The translations under genes were made by a program, and so were the position numbers. 64,000 nucleotides of DNA, taken from assembly GCF_010729665.1 (NCBI RefSeq), contig NZ_AP022610.1, positions 434,001 through 498,000 of the forward strand, in the 5' to 3' direction. The DNA comes from Mycolicibacterium madagascariense (GTDB lineage Bacteria > Actinomycetota > Actinomycetes > Mycobacteriales > Mycobacteriaceae). How positions within the stretch are numbered: the stretch's first letter is position 1; each line of letters begins with the position of its first letter. Below, one piece after another: positions 41,606 to 49,746 of the stretch. The notes beneath the pieces are model-generated. The model did not search any database and was not told the DNA's origin. It saw nothing but the letters and a program-made list of their open reading frames with translations.

Positions 41606-42403
41606 CTAGTCCCCGACGTTGCCCGATTCGGCGGCATTGCGGTAGCCACGCGCGGCGATCGGCCCGAAGACCGCACCCAGGACGACCACCCACGCCAGCG
41701 TCAGCAGCAATGGTTTGGTGACGTCACCCGAGCCGGTCGACAGCGCACGCATGGCCGCGACCATCGGCGCGATCGGTTGATACTGCGCCAGGGGCCGTAC
41801 CGCGGCCGGGAGGGCGTGGACCGGAGCCGTGCACGCCAGCGCGAGCCCCATGGTGGCCGTACTCAGCCAGGGGAGCACCGTCTTGCCGCTGGACGACAGG
41901 CCCATCGTGATGACGACGGTGGCGAAGGACACCACCAGGAGCACGGGGATGAACAGGTAGACCAGCAGCGCCAGGACGTTGCCCTCGAACCGGAAGCCCA
42001 GCGCGACGCCGGTGCCGGTGATGACGGCCGTCGCGGCCAACGTCCGAAGGCCCTCCGCGAGCAGGGTTCCGGTGAGCGCACTGGCCCGGTGGACGGGCAT
42101 CATCCACATGCGGGTGAGCAGCCCGGTGTTGCGGTCATAGGGCATGGCCATGCCGGCCCCGAGTGCGCCGGACATCCCGCCGGCGACGGCGCACACCGGG
42201 ATCAACAGGTCGAGGCTGGTGCTGCCGGTCAGCCTCACCATCGACTTGCCGATCAGCAGGCTGTAGACGACCAGCAGCAGCGCGGGAAAGAGCACCGCCT
42301 GCATCGGCACCATGGGGTAGCGACGCCACTGCAGGAACAGTCGCGTCGCGAAGACCCAGCTCTCGCCGAGTATCGAATGCCGTTGGGCCGGTGAGGTCTT
42401 CAT
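41606..42403 (-). CDS. ABC-2 type exporter permease (DrrB/DrrC-like), second permease
   Basis: 265 residues with six predicted membrane helices and the ABC-2 transporter pattern (MVPMQAVLFPALLLVVYSLL, a large central amphipathic loop, then FIPVLLVVSFATVVITMGLS). The start ATG overlaps the stop of the preceding permease as ATGA (42400-42403), so it is translationally coupled. With the other permease and the DrrA-like ATPase it forms one exporter. In mycobacteria DrrABC moves phthiocerol lipids; other members export drugs or glycolipids. Nearby glycosyltransferases suggest, but do not show, a glycolipid cargo. Confidence 0.85.
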   Translation of the reverse strand: MKTSPAQRHSILGESWVFATRLFLQWRRYPMVPMQAVLFPALLLVVYSLLIGKSMVRLTGSTSLDLLIPVCAVAGGMSGALGAGMAMPYDRNTGLLTRMWMMPVHRASALTGTLLAEGLRTLAATAVITGTGVALGFRFEGNVLALLVYLFIPVLLVVSFATVVITMGLSSSGKTVLPWLSTATMGLALACTAPVHALPAAVRPLAQYQPIAPMVAAMRALSTGSGDVTKPLLLTLAWVVVLGAVFGPIAARGYRNAAESGNVGD

Positions 42404-43137
42404 TCCCGACGCCCCTGCAGGCGGATGGCCGCGGTGCCGCACACCGCGAGCAGTGCGACGCACCAGCCCAGGCTGGTGGCGAGGTTGGCGGCGTCGACGT
42501 GGCCACTGGTGAAGCCGCGCAGGGTCTCGGTGATCTGCGAGATGGGTTGGTAGCGCACGAAGGGATGCAGCCAGCCGGGGAACGAGTCCAGCGGCGCCAT
42601 CCCCGTCGACAGCAGCACGAGTAGCAACTGCGGGACCAGCAGCAGCTGACTGGCCACCTCCGTGCGGCCGGCCTTGGCGCCGGTCGCGTCGGCGCCCAGC
42701 GACAGTGCCAGCGTCAGCGTCAGCGACAGCACGACGAACGCTGCGGCGTAACCGATTCCGGTGGTGAAGCGGAAGCCGAGCAGATAGGCGCCGACGACGG
42801 AGGCGACGAGGGCCAGCGTGCCGCGGATGGCCGAATAGGACATCCGCGCACTGAGCCCGGCGTACGGCGAGATCGGCAGGGTGCGCAGGCGCAGGCTCAT
42901 GCCGCTGGCCTTCTCGAAGGCGGCCCGGTCGGTGGTGGTGAGGGCGCCGAAGAGCATCGCCTGCACGACGACGGCGGGCAGCACGTACTGCGAATAGCTC
43001 ATCTGGCCGGTGGCGATCACGTTTCGCAGCAGGAGCGTGAACCCGACGAGCCCGATGAGGGGGGCCACGATGGCGAAGACCAGGTCCAGTCGACTGCTCA
43101 CCAGGATGCGGCCCGTCAGCAGGGCGATGGCGTTCAC
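42400..43137 (-). CDS. ABC-2 type exporter permease (DrrB-like), first permease
   Basis: 245 residues with six predicted helices (LDLVFAIVAPLIGLVGFTLL, YVLPAVVVQAMLFGALTT, GIGYAAAFVVLSLTLTLALS and others). It resembles the DrrB family, including GMAPLDSFPGWLHPFVRYQP before the last helix. The start is GTG at 43137, overlapping the stop of the ATPase gene by 4 bases (GTGA). The longer frame to 43551 is an artefact of the ATPase gene. Confidence 0.87.
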   Translation of the reverse strand: MNAIALLTGRILVSSRLDLVFAIVAPLIGLVGFTLLLRNVIATGQMSYSQYVLPAVVVQAMLFGALTTTDRAAFEKASGMSLRLRTLPISPYAGLSARMSYSAIRGTLALVASVVGAYLLGFRFTTGIGYAAAFVVLSLTLTLALSLGADATGAKAGRTEVASQLLLVPQLLLVLLSTGMAPLDSFPGWLHPFVRYQPISQITETLRGFTSGHVDAANLATSLGWCVALLAVCGTAAIRLQGRRE

Positions 43138-44066
43138 GTGCGGGTGGCCGGCGAGGTGAGGTGCAGGAACACCTCGTCGAGGGAGGGCCTCCGCAGGGAG
43201 ATGTCGATGAGCGGGACGCCGAGGCCCTCGACGCGGCGGAAGACGTCCGACAGCGTCGCGACGCCGAGCGGGGCGGGCACGGCGACCGTCATCGCGTCGG
43301 TGTCGACCTCGACCTCCTCGAAGTCGGCCAGCGCGGCGGCGATGCGCCGCAGGTCCTCGGGGTTGACGGCCGTCAGCTGGCAGTAGCCCACCCCGGTCTG
43401 GCTCTTGAGCTCGTCGGACGTCCCGCTCGCCACGATCTGGCCCGCGTTGAGGATGACGATCGAGTCGCTCAGGATGTCGGCCTCCTCGAGGTACTGGGTC
43501 GTCAGCAGCACCGTGATGTCCTGGGCGGACAGCGACGAGACCAGCTCCCACACGTCGCGGCGGCTGCGGGGGTCGAGGCCGGTGGTCGGCTCGTCGAGGA
43601 ACAGCACCTTGGGGGTCACCACCAGCGATACGGCGATGTCGATGCGGCGACGCATCCCGCCCGAGTAGCCGCTCACCTGGCGATCGGCGGCGTGGCCCAT
43701 GTCGAACTGGGCGATCAGCTCCTCGGCGCGGGCTCGCGCCTGACTGTGCCGCAGCCCGCGCAACCGTCCGAAGAACACCAGGTTCTCCCGACCCGTCAAC
43801 CGCACGTCGAGCGCGGCGTCCTGACCCGTGACGCCGATGCTCGCGCGCACCCTGCCCGGTTGGTCGGTGACGTCGTACCCCGCGACGATGGCGCGGCCCG
43901 ACGTGGGCCGGACGAGGGTCGACAGGATGTTCACGGTCGTCGTCTTACCGGCGCCGTTGTGTCCGAGCAACGCGCAGACCGAGCCCGTCGGCACGCTGAA
44001 GCTCACGTCCCGAAGTGCAGGAACCCCGCCGCCGAACGTCTTGGCAACATTGATGAGCTCGATCAC
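43134..44066 (-). CDS. ABC exporter ATP-binding protein (DrrA-like)
   Basis: 310 residues. Walker A GHNGAGKTT (35-43), a Q-loop around GVTGQDAALD, signature SGYSGGMRRRIDIA, Walker B VLFLDEPTTGLDP, and a switch-region Gln/Tyr in LTTQYLEEAD where many ABC proteins have His. The C-terminal 90 residues are the DUF4162-type regulatory extension of the DrrA family. It drives the two permeases that follow in the same overlapping operon. The start is GTG at 44066. Divergent from the DUF1295 gene; the 119-base gap contains a KstR-type palindrome. Confidence 0.92.
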   Translation of the reverse strand: MIELINVAKTFGGGVPALRDVSFSVPTGSVCALLGHNGAGKTTTVNILSTLVRPTSGRAIVAGYDVTDQPGRVRASIGVTGQDAALDVRLTGRENLVFFGRLRGLRHSQARARAEELIAQFDMGHAADRQVSGYSGGMRRRIDIAVSLVVTPKVLFLDEPTTGLDPRSRRDVWELVSSLSAQDITVLLTTQYLEEADILSDSIVILNAGQIVASGTSDELKSQTGVGYCQLTAVNPEDLRRIAAALADFEEVEVDTDAMTVAVPAPLGVATLSDVFRRVEGLGVPLIDISLRRPSLDEVFLHLTSPATRT

Positions 44067-44141
44067 GGGCTCTTACGATACCGCGGGCCACGCGTTTTCG
44101 ACCCTCCCGAGATCGACGCAGCGATCGCCCTCCCGGCCAAC

Positions 44142-44155
44142 TAGAACGTGTTACA
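44142..44155. promoter_or_regulatory. KstR-type operator (TNNAACNNGTTNNA)
   Basis: TAGAACGTGTTACA fits every fixed position of the palindrome described for KstR, the TetR-family repressor of mycobacterial cholesterol catabolism. It lies 30 bases before the DUF1295 gene and 76 bases from the divergent ABC exporter start, so it could act on either. Confidence 0.6.
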
Positions 44156-44185
44156 TTTCTGCCGCCGCGGACCCTCGAGGAGCCG

Positions 44186-45070
44186 ATGAACAAGACCCGG
44201 TCACTGGCGATCGTCACCGTCGCCTACGTCGTCGCGCTCGGCGTCGCGGCCGCATGGCTGACACTCGGCCCGAGCACGGGGCGGCCGTGGCTCGACGCGC
44301 TGATCGCCGACGGGCTCGCGACGCTCGTCGTGTTCGGCTTCAGCCGCGGCTTCCACAACTCCAGCTTCTACGACGCCTACTGGAGCGTGGTCCCGCCGCT
44401 GCTGCTCTGCTACTGGTGGAGTCAGGCACCCCCCGGCGTCGACCGGTTGCGCTGCTGGCTCGTCGCGATCGTCGTCGTGCTGTGGGCGATCCGCCTGACC
44501 GCCAACTGGGTCTACGCCTTCCCCGGGCTGCACCACGAGGACTGGCGCTATCCCAAGCTCAAGGCGCAGGCCGGACGGTTCGAACCCGTCGCGGACCTGT
44601 TCGCCATCCACCTCATCCCGACGTGCCAGGTGTTCCTCGGCATGGTGCCCGTGTACGTCGCGGTGACCCGACCGGGCGCCGGCCTCGCGTGGCTGAGCTG
44701 GGTGGCCTTCGTCATCGGATTGGCCGCGGTGGCACTGGAATTGGTCGCCGACGTGCAGATGCACCGGTTCGTCGCCGACCGCGCACCCGGTGCGGCGATG
44801 GACCGGGGACTGTGGAGCTGGTCGCGGCACCCGAACTACTTCGGCGAGTTCAGCTTCTGGTTCGCCATGGCGCTGTTCGGCATTGCGGCCGCCCCCGCGG
44901 ACTGGTGGTGGCTCATCATCGGGGCCGTCGCGATGCTGGCGATGTTCCTCGGCGCGAGCATCCCCATGATGGAGGAACGCAGCCTCGAGCGGCGGCCTGC
45001 CTACCAGGACGTCGTCGACCGGGTGTCGCGGTTCGTGCCGCGGCCGCCCAAGAGGACCGCCCTGCCGTGA
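44186..45070 (+). CDS. DUF1295 (steroid 5-alpha-reductase-like) membrane protein
   Basis: 294 residues with about seven membrane helices. The C-terminal WSWSRHPNYFGEFSFW is the hallmark shared by DUF1295, steroid 5-alpha-reductases and isoprenylcysteine methyltransferases. The conserved FHNSSFYDAYWSVVPPLL is typical of bacterial DUF1295 proteins. The reaction is unknown, but reduction of an enone or steroid-like substrate is plausible, and the upstream KstR-type palindrome supports a link to sterol metabolism. GAGGAG lies just before the ATG. Its stop overlaps the start of the FAD-oxidoreductase gene (TGATG). Confidence 0.8.
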   Translation: MNKTRSLAIVTVAYVVALGVAAAWLTLGPSTGRPWLDALIADGLATLVVFGFSRGFHNSSFYDAYWSVVPPLLLCYWWSQAPPGVDRLRCWLVAIVVVLWAIRLTANWVYAFPGLHHEDWRYPKLKAQAGRFEPVADLFAIHLIPTCQVFLGMVPVYVAVTRPGAGLAWLSWVAFVIGLAAVALELVADVQMHRFVADRAPGAAMDRGLWSWSRHPNYFGEFSFWFAMALFGIAAAPADWWWLIIGAVAMLAMFLGASIPMMEERSLERRPAYQDVVDRVSRFVPRPPKRTALP

Positions 45071-46170
45071 TGCGCGTCGTGGTGGCCGGGCTGGGTGACA
45101 GCGGCATCCTGACCGCGATGCGGCTGGCCCGCCACGCGGACGTCGTCGGCATCTCGAGCAAGACCGCCCTCGTCAGCGGCCAGGAGCTCGGCATCCGGCT
45201 GAGCCGGCCCGACGACTGGGCGCGGGACTACTGGATCGCGCTGGACCGGTTCCGCGGTCTGGATCGCGTGCGCACCGTCCACGGCGTGCTGCGCGGCGTC
45301 GACCTCGAGGCGCGCTCGGTCACGGTCGAGCACGCCGACGGGACGACCGGCGCGCAGCCCTACGACGCGCTGGTCATCGCGACCGGGGTCGCCAACGGAT
45401 TCTGGCGCAGGCCGACGCTGCAGTCGCAGGACGACGTGGCGGCCGACCTGCGGGCCGCCAACGACCGACTGGCCGGCGCCGACTCGGTGATCGTCGTGGG
45501 AGGCGGCGCGGCCGCCGTCAGCAGCGCCGCCAACCTGGCCGCCACCTGGCCCGGCAAGCGCATCGACCTGTACTACCCCGGCGAGCGCCCGCTGCCCGCG
45601 CACCATCCCAGGACCTGGACCCGAATCAGGGAGCGGCTCAACGGACTTGGCGTTGGCCTGCACGGCGGGCACCGCGCGGTCGTGCCCGACGGGTTCGGCT
45701 GCGACGAGATCGGCACCGGGCCCGTGCAGTGGAGCACCGGGCAGCCGCCGGCGGGCGCGGACGCCGTGCTGTGGGCGATCGGTCGGGTCACCCCCAACAC
45801 CGACTGGTTGCCGCCGGACGTGCTCGACGACCACGGATTCGTCCGCGTGACACCCGAACTGCGGGTGCCCGGCCACCCCGGTGTGTACGCCGTCGGTGAC
45901 GTCGCGGCGACCGACCCGCTGCGCAGCTCGGCCCGCAACCGCGGGGACGGCCTCGTCGCGCACAACGTCCTGGCCGAGTTCGACGGCAAGCCGCTGCGAA
46001 GCTACCGCCCGCCGGCGCGGCGGTGGGGTTCGGTGCTGGGCCCGCAGCGCGACGGCTTGGAAGTGTTCGCCCCCAACGGTTCTGCCTTTCGGTTCCCCGC
46101 CTGGTCGATCGAGCGGGTGCTGCTGCCGCTCATCGTCCGCCGGGGCATCTACCGCGGCGTGCGGGGCTGA
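45070..46170 (+). CDS. FAD-dependent pyridine nucleotide-disulfide-type oxidoreductase
   Basis: 366 residues. Two dinucleotide-binding folds: GLGDSGILTAM at the N-terminus for FAD and VVGGGAAAVSSAANLA (about 140) for NAD(P)H. GVYAVGDVAATDP near the C-terminus is the second FAD contact. It resembles NDH-2/AIF-type flavoproteins and lacks a redox Cys pair. The ATG overlaps the last base of the DUF1295 stop codon, so the two are co-translated; it could supply electrons to that membrane protein. A 21-bp hairpin follows 10 bases after the stop. Confidence 0.82.
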   Translation: MRVVVAGLGDSGILTAMRLARHADVVGISSKTALVSGQELGIRLSRPDDWARDYWIALDRFRGLDRVRTVHGVLRGVDLEARSVTVEHADGTTGAQPYDALVIATGVANGFWRRPTLQSQDDVAADLRAANDRLAGADSVIVVGGGAAAVSSAANLAATWPGKRIDLYYPGERPLPAHHPRTWTRIRERLNGLGVGLHGGHRAVVPDGFGCDEIGTGPVQWSTGQPPAGADAVLWAIGRVTPNTDWLPPDVLDDHGFVRVTPELRVPGHPGVYAVGDVAATDPLRSSARNRGDGLVAHNVLAEFDGKPLRSYRPPARRWGSVLGPQRDGLEVFAPNGSAFRFPAWSIERVLLPLIVRRGIYRGVRG

Positions 46171-46179
46171 TTTCTCCCC

Positions 46180-46238
46180 GCGAGCAGACGCAAAGGGCCC
46201 TTGATTGGCGCAATTGAGGGCCCTTTGCGTCTGCTCGC
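46180..46238. terminator. Bidirectional hairpin, 21-bp perfect stem (repeat-family copy 1)
   Basis: GCGAGCAGACGCAAAGGGCC(C) at 46180-46200 pairs perfectly with 46218-46238; the 17-base loop itself contains ATTG/CAAT. It lies between the convergent oxidoreductase and O-methyltransferase genes, so it can end both transcripts. Nearly the same arm occurs at 61469-61495, and a shorter related arm at 49584-49598. Confidence 0.85.
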
Positions 46239-46254
46239 GAGGGGGAGCGCGGCG

Positions 46255-46923
46255 CTAGGACATCCGGAGGCAGACCAGGATGCCGTCGCCGGTGGGGAGT
46301 TCGACCGAGAAGTAGCCGTTGTCGGGGTCGGCGAGGTAGGCCCGCAACGGGCCGTGGACGTCGGAGCCCCAGTCCCGATGAACGTCGTCGACGATGATCA
46401 ACGACCCCGTGCGCAAACGTGATTCGAGCAGCTGCAGCACGGGCAGCGCGAGTTCGGGCCACCCGTCGAGCAGCAGGAGGTCGATCGCGTCCGGTGCGTC
46501 CGACAGCGTCTGGAGCGCATCGCCGACCCGCAGCTCGATCAGGTCCGCCACGCCCGCTTCGTCGAAATTGCGTTGTGCGGCAACGGCTTTGTCGGTCTGT
46601 AGCTCGGTGCCGACGACCATGCCACCGCCGTTGTCGCGGACGGCGCTGGCCAGGTAGATGGTCGAGACGCCGAACGACGTGCCGTATTCGACCGCCGTCC
46701 GCGCGCCGGCCGCCCTGGCCAGGAGGTACAGCAGCTCACCCGTGCTCGACGACACGGACATGTAGACGTCGCGAAAGACCTCGGCCCGCTGCGAGGCGTC
46801 GAGGTGCGCCGGGTAGCCGTCGAGGCCGGTGGCGGCGATGGCCTTCGGGTCGTGTCGCTCCTCGGTGGTCAGTAGTCGTTGCAGCACAACGGAAACCGGT
46901 TCGGTGTGCAGTGTCGAGTTCAT
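46255..46923 (-). CDS. SAM-dependent O-methyltransferase (family 3)
   Basis: 222 residues. The cation-dependent O-methyltransferase pattern is visible: TAVEYGTSFGVSTIYLASAV (SAM-binding motif I), VVGTELQTDKAVAAQRN, IELRVGDALQTL, and LLLLDGWPELALPVLQLLES with the metal/SAM Asp, then IIVDDVHRDWG. It would methylate a small hydroxylated acceptor. AAGGG lies upstream of the ATG. It is divergently paired with a LysR regulator 92 bases away, the classic arrangement for a regulator and its target. Confidence 0.85.
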   Translation of the reverse strand: MNSTLHTEPVSVVLQRLLTTEERHDPKAIAATGLDGYPAHLDASQRAEVFRDVYMSVSSSTGELLYLLARAAGARTAVEYGTSFGVSTIYLASAVRDNGGGMVVGTELQTDKAVAAQRNFDEAGVADLIELRVGDALQTLSDAPDAIDLLLLDGWPELALPVLQLLESRLRTGSLIIVDDVHRDWGSDVHGPLRAYLADPDNGYFSVELPTGDGILVCLRMS

Positions 46924-46952
46924 GGTCTCTACCCTTCTGGTTCGGTGATGAC

Positions 46953-46997
46953 ACCAACGTATGATCGACGTCGATTACCGTCCAGTGCATCGTTGGT
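46953..46997. promoter_or_regulatory. LysR-type operator region between O-methyltransferase and lysR
   Basis: The 92-base divergent gap holds a perfect 12-bp palindrome ATCGACGTCGAT (46964-46975), flanked by an inverted repeat ACCAACG (46953-46959) and CGTTGGT (46991-46997). These are good candidates for the binding site of the adjacent LysR protein. Confidence 0.5.
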
Positions 46998-47015
46998 AAG
47001 GAATGGTTATCCAGA

Positions 47016-47915
47016 ATGGAATCCGCGATCGACCTCAACCTCTACGTGGCGCTCGACGCTCTGCTCGGTGAGGGCAGCGTCACGGGCGCCGCGCAGCGGC
47101 TGCACACCTCGGCCCCCGCGATGAGCCGCACCCTGGCTCGTCTGCGTCGGCTGCTCGACGATCCGATCCTCGTACGCGCCGGTCGCACCATGGTGCCGAC
47201 GCCGCGGGCACTCGACATGCAGGACAGGGTCCGCGACTTCGTCGATCAGGGCCGTCGACTGCTCGAACCGGTGGAGCGCTCGGACCCGGCCGTGCTGCGG
47301 CGGACGTTCTCGGTGCAACTCGGCGACCTGCTCTCCAGCACCATCGGTTCTCGGCTGGTCACGCGGGTGCGCGGCGAGGCGCCGGGAGTGACGTTGCGGT
47401 TCGTCGGCGACAGCCACGAGGACACCGAGGGCCTGCGCGACGGCACGGTCGACCTGGAGATCGGCCAGATGCGCAGGACGCTTCCCGAGACCCACATCGA
47501 GGCACTGCTGTCGGATCGGATGGTCGGCGTGGTGCGCAAGGGGCATCGGCTGGCGCGCGGGCGCGTCACGCTGCGGCGCTTCGCCGACGCCGAGCACGTC
47601 GTCTCGTCGCGCCGCGGCCGGCTCACCGGTCCGATCGACGATCTGCTCGCCGAACACGGTCTGCAGCGTCGGGTCGTCGTGTGCACGCCAAGCGTGGCGA
47701 GTTCGCTGCAGCTGATCCAGCACAGCGACCTGGTCGGCATCCTCCCCGAGGTCGTCGGCGCGGACGCCATCGCCGACCGGGGTCTGCACGCCTTCCCCAT
47801 CCCGCTGGAGCTGCCCGCGCTGGAGCTGAGCATGTCGTGGCACCCGCGATACGACGCCGACGGTGCCCAACGCTGGCTGCGCCAATGCGTCCGCGACGCC
47901 TTCGCCGCGAGGTAG
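47016..47915 (+). CDS. LysR-family transcriptional regulator
   Basis: 299 residues. The N-terminal winged helix (LYVALDALLGEGSVTGAAQR, LHTSAPAMSRTLARLRRLL) is followed by the type-2 periplasmic-binding-like effector domain (for example DGTVDLEIGQMRR, HSDLVGILPEVVG). It probably controls the divergent O-methyltransferase gene and itself through the palindromes in the gap. The gene ends 3 bases before the end of the convergent carboxyltransferase gene. Confidence 0.9.
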   Translation: MESAIDLNLYVALDALLGEGSVTGAAQRLHTSAPAMSRTLARLRRLLDDPILVRAGRTMVPTPRALDMQDRVRDFVDQGRRLLEPVERSDPAVLRRTFSVQLGDLLSSTIGSRLVTRVRGEAPGVTLRFVGDSHEDTEGLRDGTVDLEIGQMRRTLPETHIEALLSDRMVGVVRKGHRLARGRVTLRRFADAEHVVSSRRGRLTGPIDDLLAEHGLQRRVVVCTPSVASSLQLIQHSDLVGILPEVVGADAIADRGLHAFPIPLELPALELSMSWHPRYDADGAQRWLRQCVRDAFAAR

Positions 47916-47918
47916 CGG

Positions 47919-49468
47919 CTACCAGGTGTCGACGAACCGGCGCCGGGGCGTGTCGTGCGGATGTGCCGCTGCCGCAGCCAGCGTCGAGGCGATCAGCGCG
48001 CGGGTGTCGGCCGGATCGATGACGTCGTCGATCTCGAACAGGGCTGCGGCGTTGAGCGCCTTCGCGTTCTCCTGCGCGGCGGCGGTCGCCTCCCGCACGC
48101 GTTGCTCGCGCGCGTCGTCGTCGGCGATGGCCTCGAGCTCCTTGCGCATGCCGAGCCGGACCGCGCCTTCGAGGCCCATCGGCCCGAGGTGGGCGCCAGG
48201 CCAGGCCACCGTCAGCAGCGGCTCGTGCAGGCTGCCGCCGCACATCGCTTGCGCGCCAAGGCCGTAACCGCGTCGCAGGATCACCGCGACGAGCGGGGTG
48301 CGCAGGGCGGCACCGGCGATCAACAGTCGCGATCCCCGCCGCACCAGTGCCTCGGCCTCCGCGGCCGGGCCGACCATGTAGCCGGGGCAGTCGACGAGCG
48401 ACACGACGGGCAGGCCGTAGGCGTCGCAGAGTTGCAGCAGGCGGGCCGCCTTGTCGGCCGCGTTCGCGGTGATCGCACCCGCCATGACGCGGGTGTTGTT
48501 GGCGAGCACGCCCACCGGTCGGCCGTCGATGCGCGCCAGTGCGGTCACCAGCTCCGGCGCGAACCGCTCCCGCAGGAACGTCACCGACCCCTCGTCGGCG
48601 AGGGTCTCGATGATCGGGCCGACGTGGTAGGCGCGTCGGGCGCGTTCGGGAACCATTGTGCGCAAGGCACTTTGGTCGGCGACGGTGCCGGGGGTACTCG
48701 GCCCGCGGAAGTACCCGAGCAGTTGCTTCGCCACCGCGACGGCCGCGGTCTCGTCGGGCACCACGACGTCGACGACGCCGTTGGGCGCCTGCACCGAGAT
48801 CGGGCCGACGTCGTCGGGTGCGACCTCGCCGAGCCCGCCACCGGCGATCATCGCGGGCCCACCCATCCCGATGGTGGCGTCTTCGGTGGCGACGATCAGA
48901 TCCGAGCAACCGGCGATCACGGCGTTGCCCGCGAAGCACCGACCCTTGACCACCGCGATTCGTGGCACCACCCCGGACAGCGCCGCCCACAGCGCGAACG
49001 CGGGCACGTCGAGCGACGAGACCACCGGATAGTCGGTGTCGCCGGGCCGGCCGCCACCGCCCTGGCGAAGAACACCGTCGGCAGCCGTGAGCGTTCGATG
49101 ACGTCGAACAGCCTGTCCTTCTTGCGGTGCCCGAGCGCGCCCTGTGTCCCCGCGAGGACCGTGTAGTCGTAGGACAGCACCGCGCACGGGCTGCCGTCGA
49201 CGCGCGCCGTGCCCGCGACCAGCCCGTCGGCGGGGGTCCTGGCGATCAGGTCCTCGACGTCGCGCCGCATGCGCTGGGCGGCGATCGCATACCGGCCGTA
49301 TTCGACGAACGACCCGTCGTCGACCAGGTCGGCGACGTTCTCGCGGGCCGTGCGACCGCCGGCGGCATGCCTGCGCGCCACGGCGTCGGGCCGGGCCGCG
49401 TCCTCGGTCAGCGCCCGCCGGCGCAGCAGTTCGACGAGGTCGTCCCGCAACGGTTCGTCAGTCGGCAT
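47919..49468 (-). pseudogene. Acyl-CoA carboxylase carboxyltransferase (AccD/PccB-like), frameshifted
   Basis: The gene is in two frames. The N-terminal part from ATG 49468 (MPTDEPLRDDLVELLRRRAL, RENVADLVDDGSFVEYGRYA, GTQGALGHRKKDRLFDVIER) ends correctly at LPTVFFA. The family sequence then continues in the +1-shifted frame as GGGGRPGDTDYPVVSSLDVP and runs to the normal C-terminus (DCPGYMVGPAAEAEALVRRG, FVDTW). A single missing base between 49063 and 49064 (GCCAGG where GCC-GAG is expected) explains it; 1550 bases plus one gives 517 codons, a normal length. Intact, it would transfer CO2 from carboxybiotin to an acyl-CoA. No biotin carboxylase gene is adjacent. Either a recent pseudogene or a sequencing error in a GC-rich run. 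Confidence 0.88.
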
Positions 49469-49576
49469 CTCGCCCCTTCGGCAATGGCGTCGGCGCGGTC
49501 ACGTGGTGGCTCGAGACCCGACCGCCTCCACATTCAACCCGGGACCCTGCCCGCCGAGGCGCGACGGGGCCGAGAT

Positions 49577-49651
49577 CTCCCCGGCGAGCAGCCGCAAAGG
49601 TGCGCGACACGCCGCGCGTCGGGGCAGGTTTGCGGCTGCTCGCGGGGGGAG
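49577..49651. repeat. Long imperfect palindrome (repeat-family copy 2) in a divergent promoter gap
   Basis: GCGAGCAGCCGCAAA (49584-49598) pairs perfectly with 49629-49643. The arms are extended by CTCCCC and GGGGAG flanks with one bulge, and the loop is 30 bases. Unlike the other copies it sits between divergent genes, where a terminator is not expected, which favours a mobile or structural repeat origin. Confidence 0.7.
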
Positions 49652-49697
49652 AGCCTGTGACAGCGGTGTAAACAAGTCCCTCGCTCCTTGAGTTCGG

Positions 49698-49715
49698 ATA
49701 GTTTCATTTGGCAAT
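49698..49715 (+). promoter_or_regulatory. Shared amide-cluster motif, site 1
   Basis: ATAGTTTCATTTGGCAAT ends 31 bases before the GTG of the alpha/beta hydrolase gene. It matches the NCS1-permease site (reverse orientation) at 15 of 18 positions. An inverted GTTTCA (49701-49706)/TGAAAC (49724-49729) overlaps it. Confidence 0.55.
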
Positions 49716-49746
49716 GTGCTAGCTGAAACCATCGGACGGAGCTACC

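Noticed and set aside
43828..45069. Upstream part of the frame that contains the FAD-oxidoreductase
   Set aside because: It covers the DUF1295 gene and the ABC ATPase in other frames; the flavoprotein fold begins exactly at the ATG at 45070.
49577..49651. Treating the palindrome as an ordinary terminator
   Set aside because: It lies between two divergent start codons, where no transcript should end, so it was filed as a repeat-family member instead.
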